From contig NZ_SMGR01000001.1 in assembly GCF_004346865.1 (NCBI RefSeq), positions 1,984,001 through 2,048,000 of the forward strand: a stretch of 64,000 nt of DNA, read 5' to 3'. The translations under genes were made by a program, and so were the position numbers. Origin of the DNA: Shimia isoporae. Its GTDB lineage: Bacteria; Pseudomonadota; Alphaproteobacteria; Rhodobacterales; Rhodobacteraceae. Positions 7,144 to 15,402 of the stretch are shown in pieces. The notes under the pieces are model-generated. The model was given only the letters and a program-made list of their open reading frames with translations, was not told the DNA's origin and did not search any database. How positions within the stretch are numbered: the first letter of the stretch is position 1; each line of letters opens with the position of its first letter.

Positions 7144-8943
7144 ATGAAACAGTTCGAGGCCCCACGGCCCGCGGACGCCCCCCACTCTGTTCTGGCAAGA
7201 CTCCGGAACACGTCCCGTGTGTTTGCACGGGATGAGGATGGTGCGATCGTAGGGTTCGGCATTTTCCTTTTCCTGATGATCCTGATGGTCGGCGGTATTG
7301 GCGTCGATGTCATGCACTCCGAGATGAAGCGCACACGTCTACAGCATACGCTGGACCGTGCCATTCTTGCGGCTGCAGACATGGACCAAACGCGTGACGC
7401 TCAAGAAGTTGTCGAGGACTATTTCGACAAATCCAACATGAGCGGCTACCTGACGGACGTGCAGCACGACAGCGGTCTGAACTTCCGCACCGTGTCCGCA
7501 ACTGCCAACTGGACGCACCAGACCAACTTCATGAAAATGGTCGGCGTTGACACTCTGGCAGTGCCCGCCGCCGGTACCGCGGAAGAGCGCATCGGCAATC
7601 TGGAAATCTCGATGGTTCTCGACGTTTCGGGTTCGATGGGCAACAACAACCGCCTGACCAACCTGAAAACCGCGGCCCAGGAATTCGTGCAGACGATGGA
7701 CGACAATACCGAGGACGGCACCCTGTCGATCTCGATTGTTCCCTACGCGGCACAGGTTTCCCTGCCCGACGGTGTTTTTGACCATATGAACGTGCAAGGT
7801 GAAAACCAGTTTGCGAACTGCTTGAATTTCACCAATTCGGATTATGACGAGCCGGGAATCTCGCCGACGGCTTCTTATGACCGCACAATGCACTTCTCTT
7901 GGTCGAGCTCTTCGAACTCCGACAGAGACAACCGTGACAACAACCCGAAGACCAAGTTGAACGATGGCTATATCGACTGTAACACGTCGTCCAGCCGCGA
8001 AGTGGCTATCCTTCAGAGCGACACCGAAGCACTGAAAACCTTCATCCGAAACATGTATGCCGACGGCAACACATCCATCGATGTAGGTATGAAGTGGGGC
8101 GCGGCTCTGGTTGATCCGACCTTCCGTCCGGTGATCGAGCAACTCGTTGACCAGAACGAAGAGACCGACAACGGCATGGTCAGCAAAGTCTTCGCAGACC
8201 GCCCCTATGACTATGGCACCAACGACTCGCTCAAGGTTGTGGTTGTGATGTCAGACGGTCAGAACACCCGTCAGCACAACATTGTTGATGGCTACCGCGA
8301 AGGCGACAGCCCCGTCTGGTACAACGAGCAGGAAGATTTCTACTCGATCTATCTTGGCCTTGACGAAGAGGACAAAGACACAGACGGCATCACCAACGAA
8401 CCGATGTACTTCTGGCCTTCCGAGAACCTTTACGTCGATCACGCCTACGGCGAAGGTACTTACGAAAGCACCGAATACGTCGAAACCGACGAGTGTTTGT
8501 CGTGGAAATGGTCCCGTCGCAACGGCTGGCGCTGTAAGAACTACGCCAAGATCGCGCAGACTGTGACTGTGGATGAACCCGGCCACGCAGAAGTGGTGAC
8601 CTATCCCGACCTTTGGGCATACACACCGCCCGGCTACATCGCCGAGCACATCTACAAGCCTTTGGTTGGCGGCGACGCAGCATGGGACGAGTGGTACTAC
8701 AACGCCATTGACGAAGTCAGCTATGGCGCCAAGGACACCCGCACCAAACAGGTCTGTGACGTCATCAAGGAGCAAGGCGCTATCGTCTTCGCCATCGGCT
8801 TCGAGGCCCCTGACTCCGCCCGCGTCGTGCTGAAAGACTGCGCAAGTGCAGACAGCCACTATTTCGACGTGGAAGGTCTGGAAATCAAGGATGCGTTCGC
8901 GGCAATTGCAACGTCCATCCGCCAGCTGAGGTTGACACAATGA
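7144..8943 (+). CDS. TadG-like pilus assembly protein with von Willebrand A domain
   Basis: This 599-residue protein has the TadG layout. A short cytoplasmic N-terminus with a DEDGAIVGFGIF segment leads into one membrane helix (about 36-56), followed by a large periplasmic vWA domain. The MIDAS motif DVSGSMG (Asp160, Ser162, Ser164) and a later VVMSDGQNT are visible. TadG proteins work with TadE and TadF minor pseudopilins in Flp/Tad pilus assembly at the envelope. GAGG lies upstream of the ATG. The stop overlaps the next start as ATGA, so the three genes form an operon. The core Tad genes (flp, cpaA-F, tadABC) are not in the window, so this is a detached minor-component locus. An adhesin-like role independent of pili is possible. 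Confidence 0.88.
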   Translation: MKQFEAPRPADAPHSVLARLRNTSRVFARDEDGAIVGFGIFLFLMILMVGGIGVDVMHSEMKRTRLQHTLDRAILAAADMDQTRDAQEVVEDYFDKSNMSGYLTDVQHDSGLNFRTVSATANWTHQTNFMKMVGVDTLAVPAAGTAEERIGNLEISMVLDVSGSMGNNNRLTNLKTAAQEFVQTMDDNTEDGTLSISIVPYAAQVSLPDGVFDHMNVQGENQFANCLNFTNSDYDEPGISPTASYDRTMHFSWSSSSNSDRDNRDNNPKTKLNDGYIDCNTSSSREVAILQSDTEALKTFIRNMYADGNTSIDVGMKWGAALVDPTFRPVIEQLVDQNEETDNGMVSKVFADRPYDYGTNDSLKVVVVMSDGQNTRQHNIVDGYREGDSPVWYNEQEDFYSIYLGLDEEDKDTDGITNEPMYFWPSENLYVDHAYGEGTYESTEYVETDECLSWKWSRRNGWRCKNYAKIAQTVTVDEPGHAEVVTYPDLWAYTPPGYIAEHIYKPLVGGDAAWDEWYYNAIDEVSYGAKDTRTKQVCDVIKEQGAIVFAIGFEAPDSARVVLKDCASADSHYFDVEGLEIKDAFAAIATSIRQLRLTQ

Positions 8944-9476
8944 TTACGCGTATGACTTCCCTGTTCCGCCAATTCCGTCGGCGCGAAGAAGGTCACGTTT
9001 CGACCGAATTCGCGATCATGGTGCCGATCCTGTTGGTCACTCTGGTTTCCGCAGTCGAACTGGGTGTGATGACCCTGCGCTATTCGATGCTCGAGCGTTC
9101 GCTGGACATCGTGGTGCGCGACATCCGCCTGAACACCGGCTACAACCCGGACCACGATGACATGATCACCCGCATCTGCGACGAAGCGACCATGATCCCG
9201 GATTGCAACAACAACCTGAAACTGGAAATGGTTGCTTTGGATCCGCGCGCCTGGGACGGCATCCCGCAGAACACGATCTGTACCGACCAGTCGCTGGAAG
9301 CACAGCCGGTAACCACCTTCACGCATGGTATTCAGAACGAACTGATGGTTCTGCGCGCCTGCGCCAAAGTGGCCCCGCTGTTCCCGACCACAGGTCTGGG
9401 CGCCAACTTTGCAACCGATGATGCGGGCGACTTTGCTCTCGTTGTCACCAACGCATTTGTTCAGGAACCGAGGTAA
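8940..9476 (+). CDS. TadE-like minor pilin protein
   Basis: The 178-residue protein has the TadE signature. A charged N-terminus (RRREEGHVSTEFAIMVPILL) with the conserved Glu of the EFAI segment leads into a single hydrophobic helix (about residues 25-45), and the rest is periplasmic. Cysteines (CDEAT, CNNN, CTDQ, RACAK) may form disulfides. It begins within the tadG stop codon (ATGA), so it is translationally coupled. The family role is a pseudopilin-like component of the Tad/Flp secretion machine. Confidence 0.85.
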   Translation: MITRMTSLFRQFRRREEGHVSTEFAIMVPILLVTLVSAVELGVMTLRYSMLERSLDIVVRDIRLNTGYNPDHDDMITRICDEATMIPDCNNNLKLEMVALDPRAWDGIPQNTICTDQSLEAQPVTTFTHGIQNELMVLRACAKVAPLFPTTGLGANFATDDAGDFALVVTNAFVQEPR

Positions 9477-9481
9477 CTCCG

Positions 9482-10039
9482 ATGGCTTTGCACAAGATTT
9501 CTTCTTTCGCAAAATCGTTCCGCGAAGATACACGCGGCACGGTGGCGGTCGAGGCAGTGATCATGCTGCCAGCACTGTTCTGGGCTTTCATGGCAATGTC
9601 GGTTTTCTTCGACATGTACCGGGCACAGTCGACTTCGGAAAAAGCGGCTTTCACGATTTCCGACACTCTGTCGCGTGAAACCGCTGCGGTCGACCTGAAC
9701 TATCTGGACAGCATGCATGCTCTATATGACGAAATGTCCTCGTTGGACGAGGTTGGCGAGTTGCGTGTGTCCGTGATTGCCTACAATCCCGACACCCAAC
9801 AGTATTTCCTGGACTGGTCCCACTCGACCGGCGACGTCGACAACGGTTTGACCGACGTGGACCTGGCCGACCTTGAGGACCGCTTGCCGATCCTTGTGGC
9901 GGGCGAACGTCTGATACTGGTGGAAACCTTCGGCGACTATAACGCGCCGGTCAATGTCGGGCTCGGCGAGGTCAATATGGACACCTTCGTGTTCACCCGT
10001 CCTCGTTTTGGCCCTCAATTGGCCTGGACCAACACCTAG
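9482..10039 (+). CDS. TadE/TadF-like minor pilin protein
   Basis: This 185-residue protein has the same layout as the preceding one. DTRGTVAVEAVIMLPALFW near residues 18-37 is a TadE/TadF-type segment, with the conserved Glu in VAVEAVIM, followed by one membrane helix and a periplasmic domain of mainly acidic character. The ribosome binding site GAGG overlaps the end of the upstream gene, and the gap is 5 bases. It is the last gene of the operon and is followed by a strong terminator. TadE and TadF are hard to separate by eye. Confidence 0.82.
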   Translation: MALHKISSFAKSFREDTRGTVAVEAVIMLPALFWAFMAMSVFFDMYRAQSTSEKAAFTISDTLSRETAAVDLNYLDSMHALYDEMSSLDEVGELRVSVIAYNPDTQQYFLDWSHSTGDVDNGLTDVDLADLEDRLPILVAGERLILVETFGDYNAPVNVGLGEVNMDTFVFTRPRFGPQLAWTNT

Positions 10040-10052
10040 TCGAATGGATATC

Positions 10053-10080
10053 GGGGCGCGTTATTCGCGCCCCGCTTTTC
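10053..10080 (+). terminator. Terminator of the tad operon
   Basis: GGGGCGCG (10053-10060) pairs with CGCGCCCC (10066-10073) around a TTATT loop and is followed by GCTTTTCTTTC. The right arm lies inside the last codons of the convergent gene at 10061-10561, whose stop codon falls in the loop. Confidence 0.9.
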
Positions 10081-10561
10081 TTTCAGCCAGCAACGCCTCC
10101 AGCGTCTGAGCCATGGCTTTGCCCTGAGATCCGGGTGTCACGCCGCCAACGCCTACCCGGCGGCCCAATGCCCACCACAGCCCCGGCTGCCATCTGCGCA
10201 GGCGGGGCTGCTTTAGCTTCAGGGCAAATCCGTTTGACGGCTTCATGTCAAACATCGCCCGCCTCACGACATCAATTTCGTCAAGGGTGGCGATCACTTC
10301 ACCGTTGGACACCCGAAGCTCCGTTTCCGTAAGCTCGATCACATTTTCCGTGGCCCGCCGTGTTGCGTCGGCCAGAACAACTGCACCGACGCCCATAACC
10401 ACCAGAAAAACCTGCCACCCGAAAGCCGGGGTCGTGGTGAAGGCAATGTAGATCAGGATCGCGCCCAACCCGCCCATTGTCGCCACGCCGAACCAGCGCC
10501 GCGGACCGCTCGCAGCCACAGTACTGAGAACTTCGTCTGTCTTAGCTTTAGTCTTCGTCAT
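10061..10561 (-). CDS. Small membrane protein of unknown function
   Basis: The family was not recognised. This 166-residue protein has a polar N-terminus, two adjacent membrane helices (about residues 27-46 and 48-65), and a soluble C-terminal domain with a PH-like pattern (NVIELTETELRVSNGEVIATLDEID). It probably sits in the inner membrane with the domain in the cytoplasm. It starts 14 bases after the stop of the upstream aldo/keto reductase gene on the same strand, so the two may be co-transcribed. Its 3' end overlaps the terminator of the convergent tad operon. Confidence 0.75.
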   Translation of the reverse strand: MTKTKAKTDEVLSTVAASGPRRWFGVATMGGLGAILIYIAFTTTPAFGWQVFLVVMGVGAVVLADATRRATENVIELTETELRVSNGEVIATLDEIDVVRRAMFDMKPSNGFALKLKQPRLRRWQPGLWWALGRRVGVGGVTPGSQGKAMAQTLEALLAERKAGRE

Positions 10562-10575
10562 TCTCTTGTCCCAGA

Positions 10576-11619
10576 TCAGTAAGGCATCGGATGCGCCCGA
10601 TGCGCTTCGTTGATATCCGTCAGCACTTCGTCGCTCAGCCGCAGATCGCGTCCGGCAAGGATATGCTCCAGCTGCGCGACCGTTGTCGCGCCAAAAATCG
10701 AACTGCAGGAAAACGGTCGCTGCACAGTAAAGGCCATCGCCATATGTACCGGATCAAGACCGTGTTTGTTCGCAACGGCCAGATAGGCATCAACCGCATC
10801 AAAAGCACGCGGCGACACCCTGCCGCCCAGATTGCCGTTGATGGCTTTGCGTGAGCCTTGAGGCTCTGCCCCGTTCTGGTACTTCCCAGTCAAAAGACCA
10901 GTTGCCAAGGGCGAAAAGGCCAAAAGCGTCACATCCTCATTCACGCTCAGCTCCGCCAGATCTGTGTCGAACATTCGGCACAACAAAGAGTATTCATTCT
11001 GGATCGATGCCACACGCGGCCCACCGACCTCATCCGCCACACGCAGCCATTGCGCCGTACCCCATGCACTTTCATTGCTCAGGCCAAAAGCTCGGATATT
11101 ACCCTTTTCCACTTGAGCCTGAAGCGCCTCGAGCACCTCGACCATATTCGCCAAAGTCGCGCCCTTGTCCTGCTTGGATGGGTCAAAAGTCCAGTTTTGG
11201 CGGAACATGTAGCTGCCACGGTTGGGCCAGTGCAGCTGATAGAGGTCAATCACATCTGTCTTCAAGCGTCGCAGATTGCCTTCGACGACTTCCGCAACAC
11301 GATCTCCCGTAATGGGTGCGCCATCGCGTATGTGCTTTAGCCCCGCACCGGAATGCTTTGTCGCCACAATTATTTCGTCGCGCCGCCCGGTTTTCTCAAT
11401 CCAGTTGCCTATGATTTCTTCGGTCCGACCCTGCGTTTCCGCTGTGATTGGATTTACCGGATACATCTCGGCTGCATCCAAAAAGTTCACACCGGCCTCG
11501 ATGCTCATTTCGATCTGCTTGTGGGCTTCGGACTCGTTGGTCTGTGTGCCAAAGGTCATTGTGCCGAGACAAAACTCCGGCACTATAATGCCGCTTTGCC
11601 CCAGTGGAATGGTTTTCAT
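10576..11619 (-). CDS. Aldo/keto reductase, Tas-like
   Basis: This 347-residue NAD(P)H-dependent oxidoreductase is of the aldo/keto reductase superfamily. Family residues in view are FLDAAEMY (Asp and Tyr of the catalytic set), the lysine in VATKHSG, and the histidine in YQLHWPNRG. The long insertion after the catalytic Tyr (NPITAETQGRTEEIIGNW) is typical of the Tas/YajO-like group. The substrate is unknown. It lies 63 bases after speB on the same strand and 14 bases before the membrane protein gene. Confidence 0.9.
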   Translation of the reverse strand: MKTIPLGQSGIIVPEFCLGTMTFGTQTNESEAHKQIEMSIEAGVNFLDAAEMYPVNPITAETQGRTEEIIGNWIEKTGRRDEIIVATKHSGAGLKHIRDGAPITGDRVAEVVEGNLRRLKTDVIDLYQLHWPNRGSYMFRQNWTFDPSKQDKGATLANMVEVLEALQAQVEKGNIRAFGLSNESAWGTAQWLRVADEVGGPRVASIQNEYSLLCRMFDTDLAELSVNEDVTLLAFSPLATGLLTGKYQNGAEPQGSRKAINGNLGGRVSPRAFDAVDAYLAVANKHGLDPVHMAMAFTVQRPFSCSSIFGATTVAQLEHILAGRDLRLSDEVLTDINEAHRAHPMPY

Positions 11620-11682
11620 CGCTGCGCTCCTCTTGTCGCGCGCGACTTTACGCGCTGAGGGAACAGGCGCAACCCGATGCCC

Positions 11683-12642
11683 TCAGCGATAACCCCGTGC
11701 GTGAAAAATGAACCCGAGAAAGTTCATCAGCACCTGCGCTGCGAGTATGGCGGTGGATCCTGTTTGATCGTAGTCCGGCGCAACCTCGACAAGATCCATG
11801 CCGACGACCTCGTTGCGTTTCGCCAATGCCTGCAACATCTCCAGAACGTCGTAGTACAGAAACCCGCCATGGCTGGGCGTACCTGTGCCAGGCGCAATTG
11901 AGGGACAGAACGCGTCAATATCAATCGTCACGTAAACCCGTGCGCCTTCAGGAACCCGATCGATTACACCTTCAGGGCCCAATGCCCGCGCCTGCCGCAC
12001 ACTGAGAATATCGCTGCCCATGTTACGCGCGTCCGAATACCCTTCCTTGGCCGTCGAACTCACATTGCGAATACCCACCTGCGTCAGACCGGTTACATAG
12101 TCCTTCTCGGCTGCGCGCCGCATCGGGTTGCCGTGCCCAAACCGCACCCCATGGCGCTCGTCGACAAAATCCAGGTGCGCATCGATCTGGAGGATATGAA
12201 TATCCCCTTGCCCTTCAAAGGCATTGATTGCCGGAATGTTTATCGAATGATCCCCGCCAATCGTGACCGGCATTGCGCCCGCCGCCAGCGCCGCCCGCAC
12301 GCCAGCCTCTATGTTTGCATGACTTTTTGTCGTGTCTGTATGCACGATGTCCGCATCGCCCATGTCGACGATCCGAACAGATGCCGGCAAATAGGTGGCG
12401 TCGTCCTCGTGATCGTAAGCCCCGGCATGGCCAAAGCTGAACAGTGTGCTTGCTTCCCGCACAGCACGTGGCCCAAACCGTGCTCCACTGCGCCATTGCG
12501 TGCCAAAATCAAACGGCGCACCGAGCACCGCGACGTCTGCATCCAGCGTCGACCAATTCTCGACATAGGGTTTTTTGCCAAATGTCGAAATCCCGACGAA
12601 TGGCAGGTTCAGTCGCCCGCTTTCATAGCCGTGTGCACTCAT
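11683..12642 (-). CDS. speB: Agmatinase / ureohydrolase family protein
   Basis: This 319-residue manganese ureohydrolase most likely removes urea from agmatine to give putrescine. The metal-binding motifs GGDHS (129-133), DAHLD (154-158) and DIDAFCPS (near 245) are present. The start chosen is the ATG at 12642, preceded by GGGAGAA; the frame is open back to 12756 but that extension has no support. Related guanidino-acid hydrolases share these motifs, so agmatine as substrate is inferred. It is divergent from the imuA-like gene with a 112-base gap that contains a LexA box placed close to the other gene. Confidence 0.85.
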   Translation of the reverse strand: MSAHGYESGRLNLPFVGISTFGKKPYVENWSTLDADVAVLGAPFDFGTQWRSGARFGPRAVREASTLFSFGHAGAYDHEDDATYLPASVRIVDMGDADIVHTDTTKSHANIEAGVRAALAAGAMPVTIGGDHSINIPAINAFEGQGDIHILQIDAHLDFVDERHGVRFGHGNPMRRAAEKDYVTGLTQVGIRNVSSTAKEGYSDARNMGSDILSVRQARALGPEGVIDRVPEGARVYVTIDIDAFCPSIAPGTGTPSHGGFLYYDVLEMLQALAKRNEVVGMDLVEVAPDYDQTGSTAILAAQVLMNFLGFIFHARGYR

Positions 12643-12722
12643 GCTGTTCTCCCATGTATCCGGCCGAGCCTGACCGAATTCCCTGATCCGGTAAACCCGC
12701 AAAGCCGTATCACCAATATTGA

Positions 12723-12737
12723 GAACAAAAAGTGAAC
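12723..12737 (+). promoter_or_regulatory. LexA (SOS) box of the alphaproteobacterial type
   Basis: GAAC (12723-12726), seven bases, then GAAC (12734-12737) is an exact match to the alphaproteobacterial LexA operator (GTTC-N7-GTTC on the other strand). It ends 17 bases before the ATG of the imuA-like gene, in the position expected for repression of that gene. Confidence 0.8.
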
Positions 12738-12754
12738 ATGATAGCATTGCCGCC

Positions 12755-13372
12755 ATGTCGACTCATTTGCTAGGCCGCCGCTCCGAACGCCCACGCCCCG
12801 CGCTTTCACCCGCGCCCGAGGTGTCCTTGACCCTATGCCGCCTGCACGAAGCCTGTGGTAGCGCGCGTTACACCTTTGCCCTCTGGCTGGCGCGCCATAC
12901 TCAGGGGCCTGTATTCTGGATCGCGCCGGATTGGGGCACCGCCCCACTCAACCCCGATGGTATGCAGCGCTTCGTACATCCAGGCCGTTTCACATTCCTC
13001 GCCCCGCGCCGCCCCGAGGAGCTCTTATGGTGCATGGAAGAAGTGCTGCGCGCCGGCATCGTGCCTCTGGTGATCGCCGATATCCCCGGCCTGCCCGGCC
13101 TCACCCCTGTACGCCGCCTGCACCTGGCAGCGGAGACCGGTGCCAGCGAAACAGGGCAGAAACCTCTCGGGCTGATCCTCACTCCCGGTGACGGCGGCGC
13201 ACAGGGCATCGAAAGCCGCTGGCACATGACCCCGCAACACATGCACGAGGGTGGTGCCTGGCGGCTCACCCGCCTGCGCGCCCGCAACGCCCCTCCTGCA
13301 AGCTGGCAGGTCACCGGACTGCCTGAGAAACCCCACCTGCGTTCGGAAGTCCCGGAATCCGCGCTGGCCTGA
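12755..13372 (+). CDS. imuA: ImuA-like SOS mutagenesis protein
   Basis: This 205-residue protein resembles alphaproteobacterial ImuA, a degenerate RecA-like protein that works with the polymerase-like ImuB and DnaE2 in translesion synthesis. Family segments seen are RRPEELLWCMEEVLR, TPVRRLHLAAETG, ESRWHM, and the C-terminal run of Arg and Pro-rich text ending in a tryptophan-containing PPASWQV. No intact Walker A is present, as is usual for ImuA. A LexA box lies directly upstream. imuB and dnaE2 normally follow in the same operon but are absent: the next gene is an unrelated serine hydrolase. The ATG at 12755 is chosen over a TTG at 12719 that would overlap the LexA box. Confidence 0.8.
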   Translation: MSTHLLGRRSERPRPALSPAPEVSLTLCRLHEACGSARYTFALWLARHTQGPVFWIAPDWGTAPLNPDGMQRFVHPGRFTFLAPRRPEELLWCMEEVLRAGIVPLVIADIPGLPGLTPVRRLHLAAETGASETGQKPLGLILTPGDGGAQGIESRWHMTPQHMHEGGAWRLTRLRARNAPPASWQVTGLPEKPHLRSEVPESALA

Positions 13373-13462
13373 ACCAAACCAGTGAGCCATGCACACCACG
13401 AATAGCGGGATTCACACCGCCAAAAGCGAAAATCCGCCACCACAGTCAAAGATGGCAATAAG

Positions 13463-13501
13463 CCGCCAAAACACTTCATTAAGTGAAATTAATTTTGGCG
13501 G
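13463..13501. repeat. Nested inverted repeat between imuA and the serine hydrolase gene
   Basis: CCGCCAAAA (13463-13471) and TTTTGGCGG (13493-13501) are perfect complements. Inside them CACTT (13472-13476) pairs with AAGTG (13481-13485). No T run follows, so it is not a standard terminator. It may be a regulator site or an RNA hairpin upstream of the hydrolase gene. Confidence 0.5.
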
Positions 13502-13587
13502 GCCCCGCATGAATTTGGTAAAAAAACACACCTTACGGCCCAAGGCCCCAAGGCATCCCCAGACCAAATTTCCCTACGGAGTTCAAA

Positions 13588-14961
13588 ATGTTCCGCCCCA
13601 TCACCCGTCGCACTCTCCTCGCCATGACAGCTGCATCCTGCGTCGCGTTTTCCGGCGCTGGTGCTTTCGCCGCCGAAGCCGCAATGACACCGGCACAAGC
13701 CGACGTGAAGCTAACTGAAATCGTTAATGGGTGGGGCAATGCAGACAAGGCGCTTGCAGGCCTCGCTGCGATCCGGATCAAGAACGGCGAAATCGCCTAT
13801 GAATACCATTCCGGCTCTATAGACGGCCTGTCCCGCGACGGCGTCGTCGCCGGAGACGAGAACGCGCTCTACCGCGTCGCATCCATCTCCAAAATGGTCT
13901 TCGCAATTGGCGTGATGGATCTTGTCGAATCCGGCCAACTGGATCTCGACGCAGATGTATCCGAGTACCTCGGTTTCCCGCTCCGCAATCCAAATTTTCC
14001 CGACACAGCGATCACGGCACGCATGTTGTTGTCACATACTTCTTCCATTCGCGACGGCTCGGTCTATTCGATCCCGATCCCGCACACGCTTGAGGCCTTC
14101 TTCACCGAGGGTGGGGCCTACTATGAGAAAGGCGCCCATTTCGCCACCGCCGAGGACACTCATGGTCTGAAGCCAGGCGAATACTTCAAGTACACAAACC
14201 TCAATTTCGGTGTTCTCGCCACCATTGCCGAACGCATCACAGGCGAGCGCTTTGACCATTTCATGCGGGACCGCGTGTTGATGCCGCTAAACATCGACGC
14301 TTCCTACAACCCGCGCACCCTTTCAGACGAAGCCTTCTCCAATCTGGTTCCGCTGTACCGTCCGGTGGATGGCGCGTGGGTCGCACAGGTGGACGACTAT
14401 CAGGGCGAACGGCCGGACGATGTTTTGCGTGTGGAAAATCCGGACGGCGATGACACGCAAGGCGCTGCTGAAATTCCCTTGTCAGACTATGTGATCGGAA
14501 CCAACGGCACGATCTTCTCTCCGCAAGGTGGCCTGCGCATCTCTGCCCGCGACCTCGCCCGCATAGGCCAGTTCTTCATCAACGGCGGCGAACTGGACGG
14601 CGTGCGCCTGCTGAAACCGGAAACCGTAGACGCCATGATCGCACCGGTCTGGACCTTTGACGGCAATAACGGCCACACCTACTGGGGCCTGATGCAGGAA
14701 TACGGCCTCTCGGTGCAGAACCTGCTGGGCAAAGCCACCGACGAAGGCTCCGACATCACGTGGGAAGGCTACACCGGCGGCCTCTCCGGCCACGCCGGCG
14801 AAGCTTACGGCCTTTTGTCCGGCCTCTACTTCGATGTCGAGACCGGCGACGGCTACGTCTACATCCTGCAAGGCACGCCCAATCTGGACGACAACTACGG
14901 GTCCTACTCCTCGTTCTTCAACTGGGAAGAAGGCGTCCTGACAACACTCAACGGCCTGTAA
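13588..14961 (+). CDS. Exported serine hydrolase, class C beta-lactamase family
   Basis: This 457-residue protein is of the beta-lactamase/penicillin-binding-like hydrolase family. An N-terminal signal with a twin arginine (TRRTLLAMTAASCVA, cleavage after AFA near residue 29) suggests export, possibly by Tat. The catalytic SxxK is SISK (99-102), the YxN motif is YTN (202-204), and SGHAG near residue 400 takes the place of KTG. These motifs define the fold but not the substrate: esterase, D-aminopeptidase or related roles are as likely as lactam hydrolysis. A strong terminator follows. It appears to be a single-gene unit with 215 non-coding bases upstream. Confidence 0.88.
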   Translation: MFRPITRRTLLAMTAASCVAFSGAGAFAAEAAMTPAQADVKLTEIVNGWGNADKALAGLAAIRIKNGEIAYEYHSGSIDGLSRDGVVAGDENALYRVASISKMVFAIGVMDLVESGQLDLDADVSEYLGFPLRNPNFPDTAITARMLLSHTSSIRDGSVYSIPIPHTLEAFFTEGGAYYEKGAHFATAEDTHGLKPGEYFKYTNLNFGVLATIAERITGERFDHFMRDRVLMPLNIDASYNPRTLSDEAFSNLVPLYRPVDGAWVAQVDDYQGERPDDVLRVENPDGDDTQGAAEIPLSDYVIGTNGTIFSPQGGLRISARDLARIGQFFINGGELDGVRLLKPETVDAMIAPVWTFDGNNGHTYWGLMQEYGLSVQNLLGKATDEGSDITWEGYTGGLSGHAGEAYGLLSGLYFDVETGDGYVYILQGTPNLDDNYGSYSSFFNWEEGVLTTLNGL

Positions 14962-14982
14962 GACGCTTCAAAAGAAACGAAA

Positions 14983-15012
14983 AGCGGCGCGGCTCCTCCG
15001 CGCCGCTTTTTT
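14983..15012 (+). terminator. Terminator of the serine hydrolase gene
   Basis: AGCGGCGCGG (14983-14992) pairs perfectly with CCGCGCCGCT (14998-15007) around a CTCCT loop and is followed by six T residues. Confidence 0.95.
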
Positions 15013-15402
15013 GTTGCTCCGAGAAGGTCAGCGCTCGACCTTGGGGCCATCCTGATGCCAAATCTCCGATTTGGCAGCGCCCGAACCGCCCCCGTCAAAC
15101 CGGAGGATTGCCTGTGGCAAAACGCGGGCGCTTCGCTTCCCCCCTTCGGATCGGGCGCGGTATCGACTTTCACCAACATCGCTTCACGCCCAGGGACGCC
15201 CCCTTTCGAGCGCTCGCTGCGCGAGCCTCTATCGGGCAATGGTGCGCTGGCCCAGGCGCCTGCGATACTGTTCCGGGCCGTGCTTAAAAATAGACTGGTC
15301 CGTGTAGCTAACCGTTGCGGCTGCTGGGGTACTCGCAATTGCGGCGAACAGCAGCAATGAGCCCAAATTGTGGATTCTGCACTGCGGACGAATGTCGGCT
15401 AA
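15013..15402. other. GC-rich non-coding stretch of unknown nature
   Basis: No convincing gene was found here. Frames on both strands exist (for example leftward 14904-15338), but they run through the upstream terminator and their composition is unlike neighbouring proteins. A short hairpin GCTCGC-TGC-GCGAGC lies at 15212-15226. The stretch looks denser in GC and palindromes than the other gaps in the window. It could be an interspersed repeat, a gene remnant or a structured RNA; nothing in it settles which. Confidence 0.5.

Noticed and set aside
12643-12756. An N-terminal extension of the agmatinase gene
   Set aside because: It would cover the LexA box and the imuA start and adds 38 residues without family similarity.
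14904-15338. A leftward 144-codon frame across the end of the serine hydrolase gene and the non-coding stretch
   Set aside because: It passes through a strong terminator and reads as low-complexity, so it is not taken as a gene.
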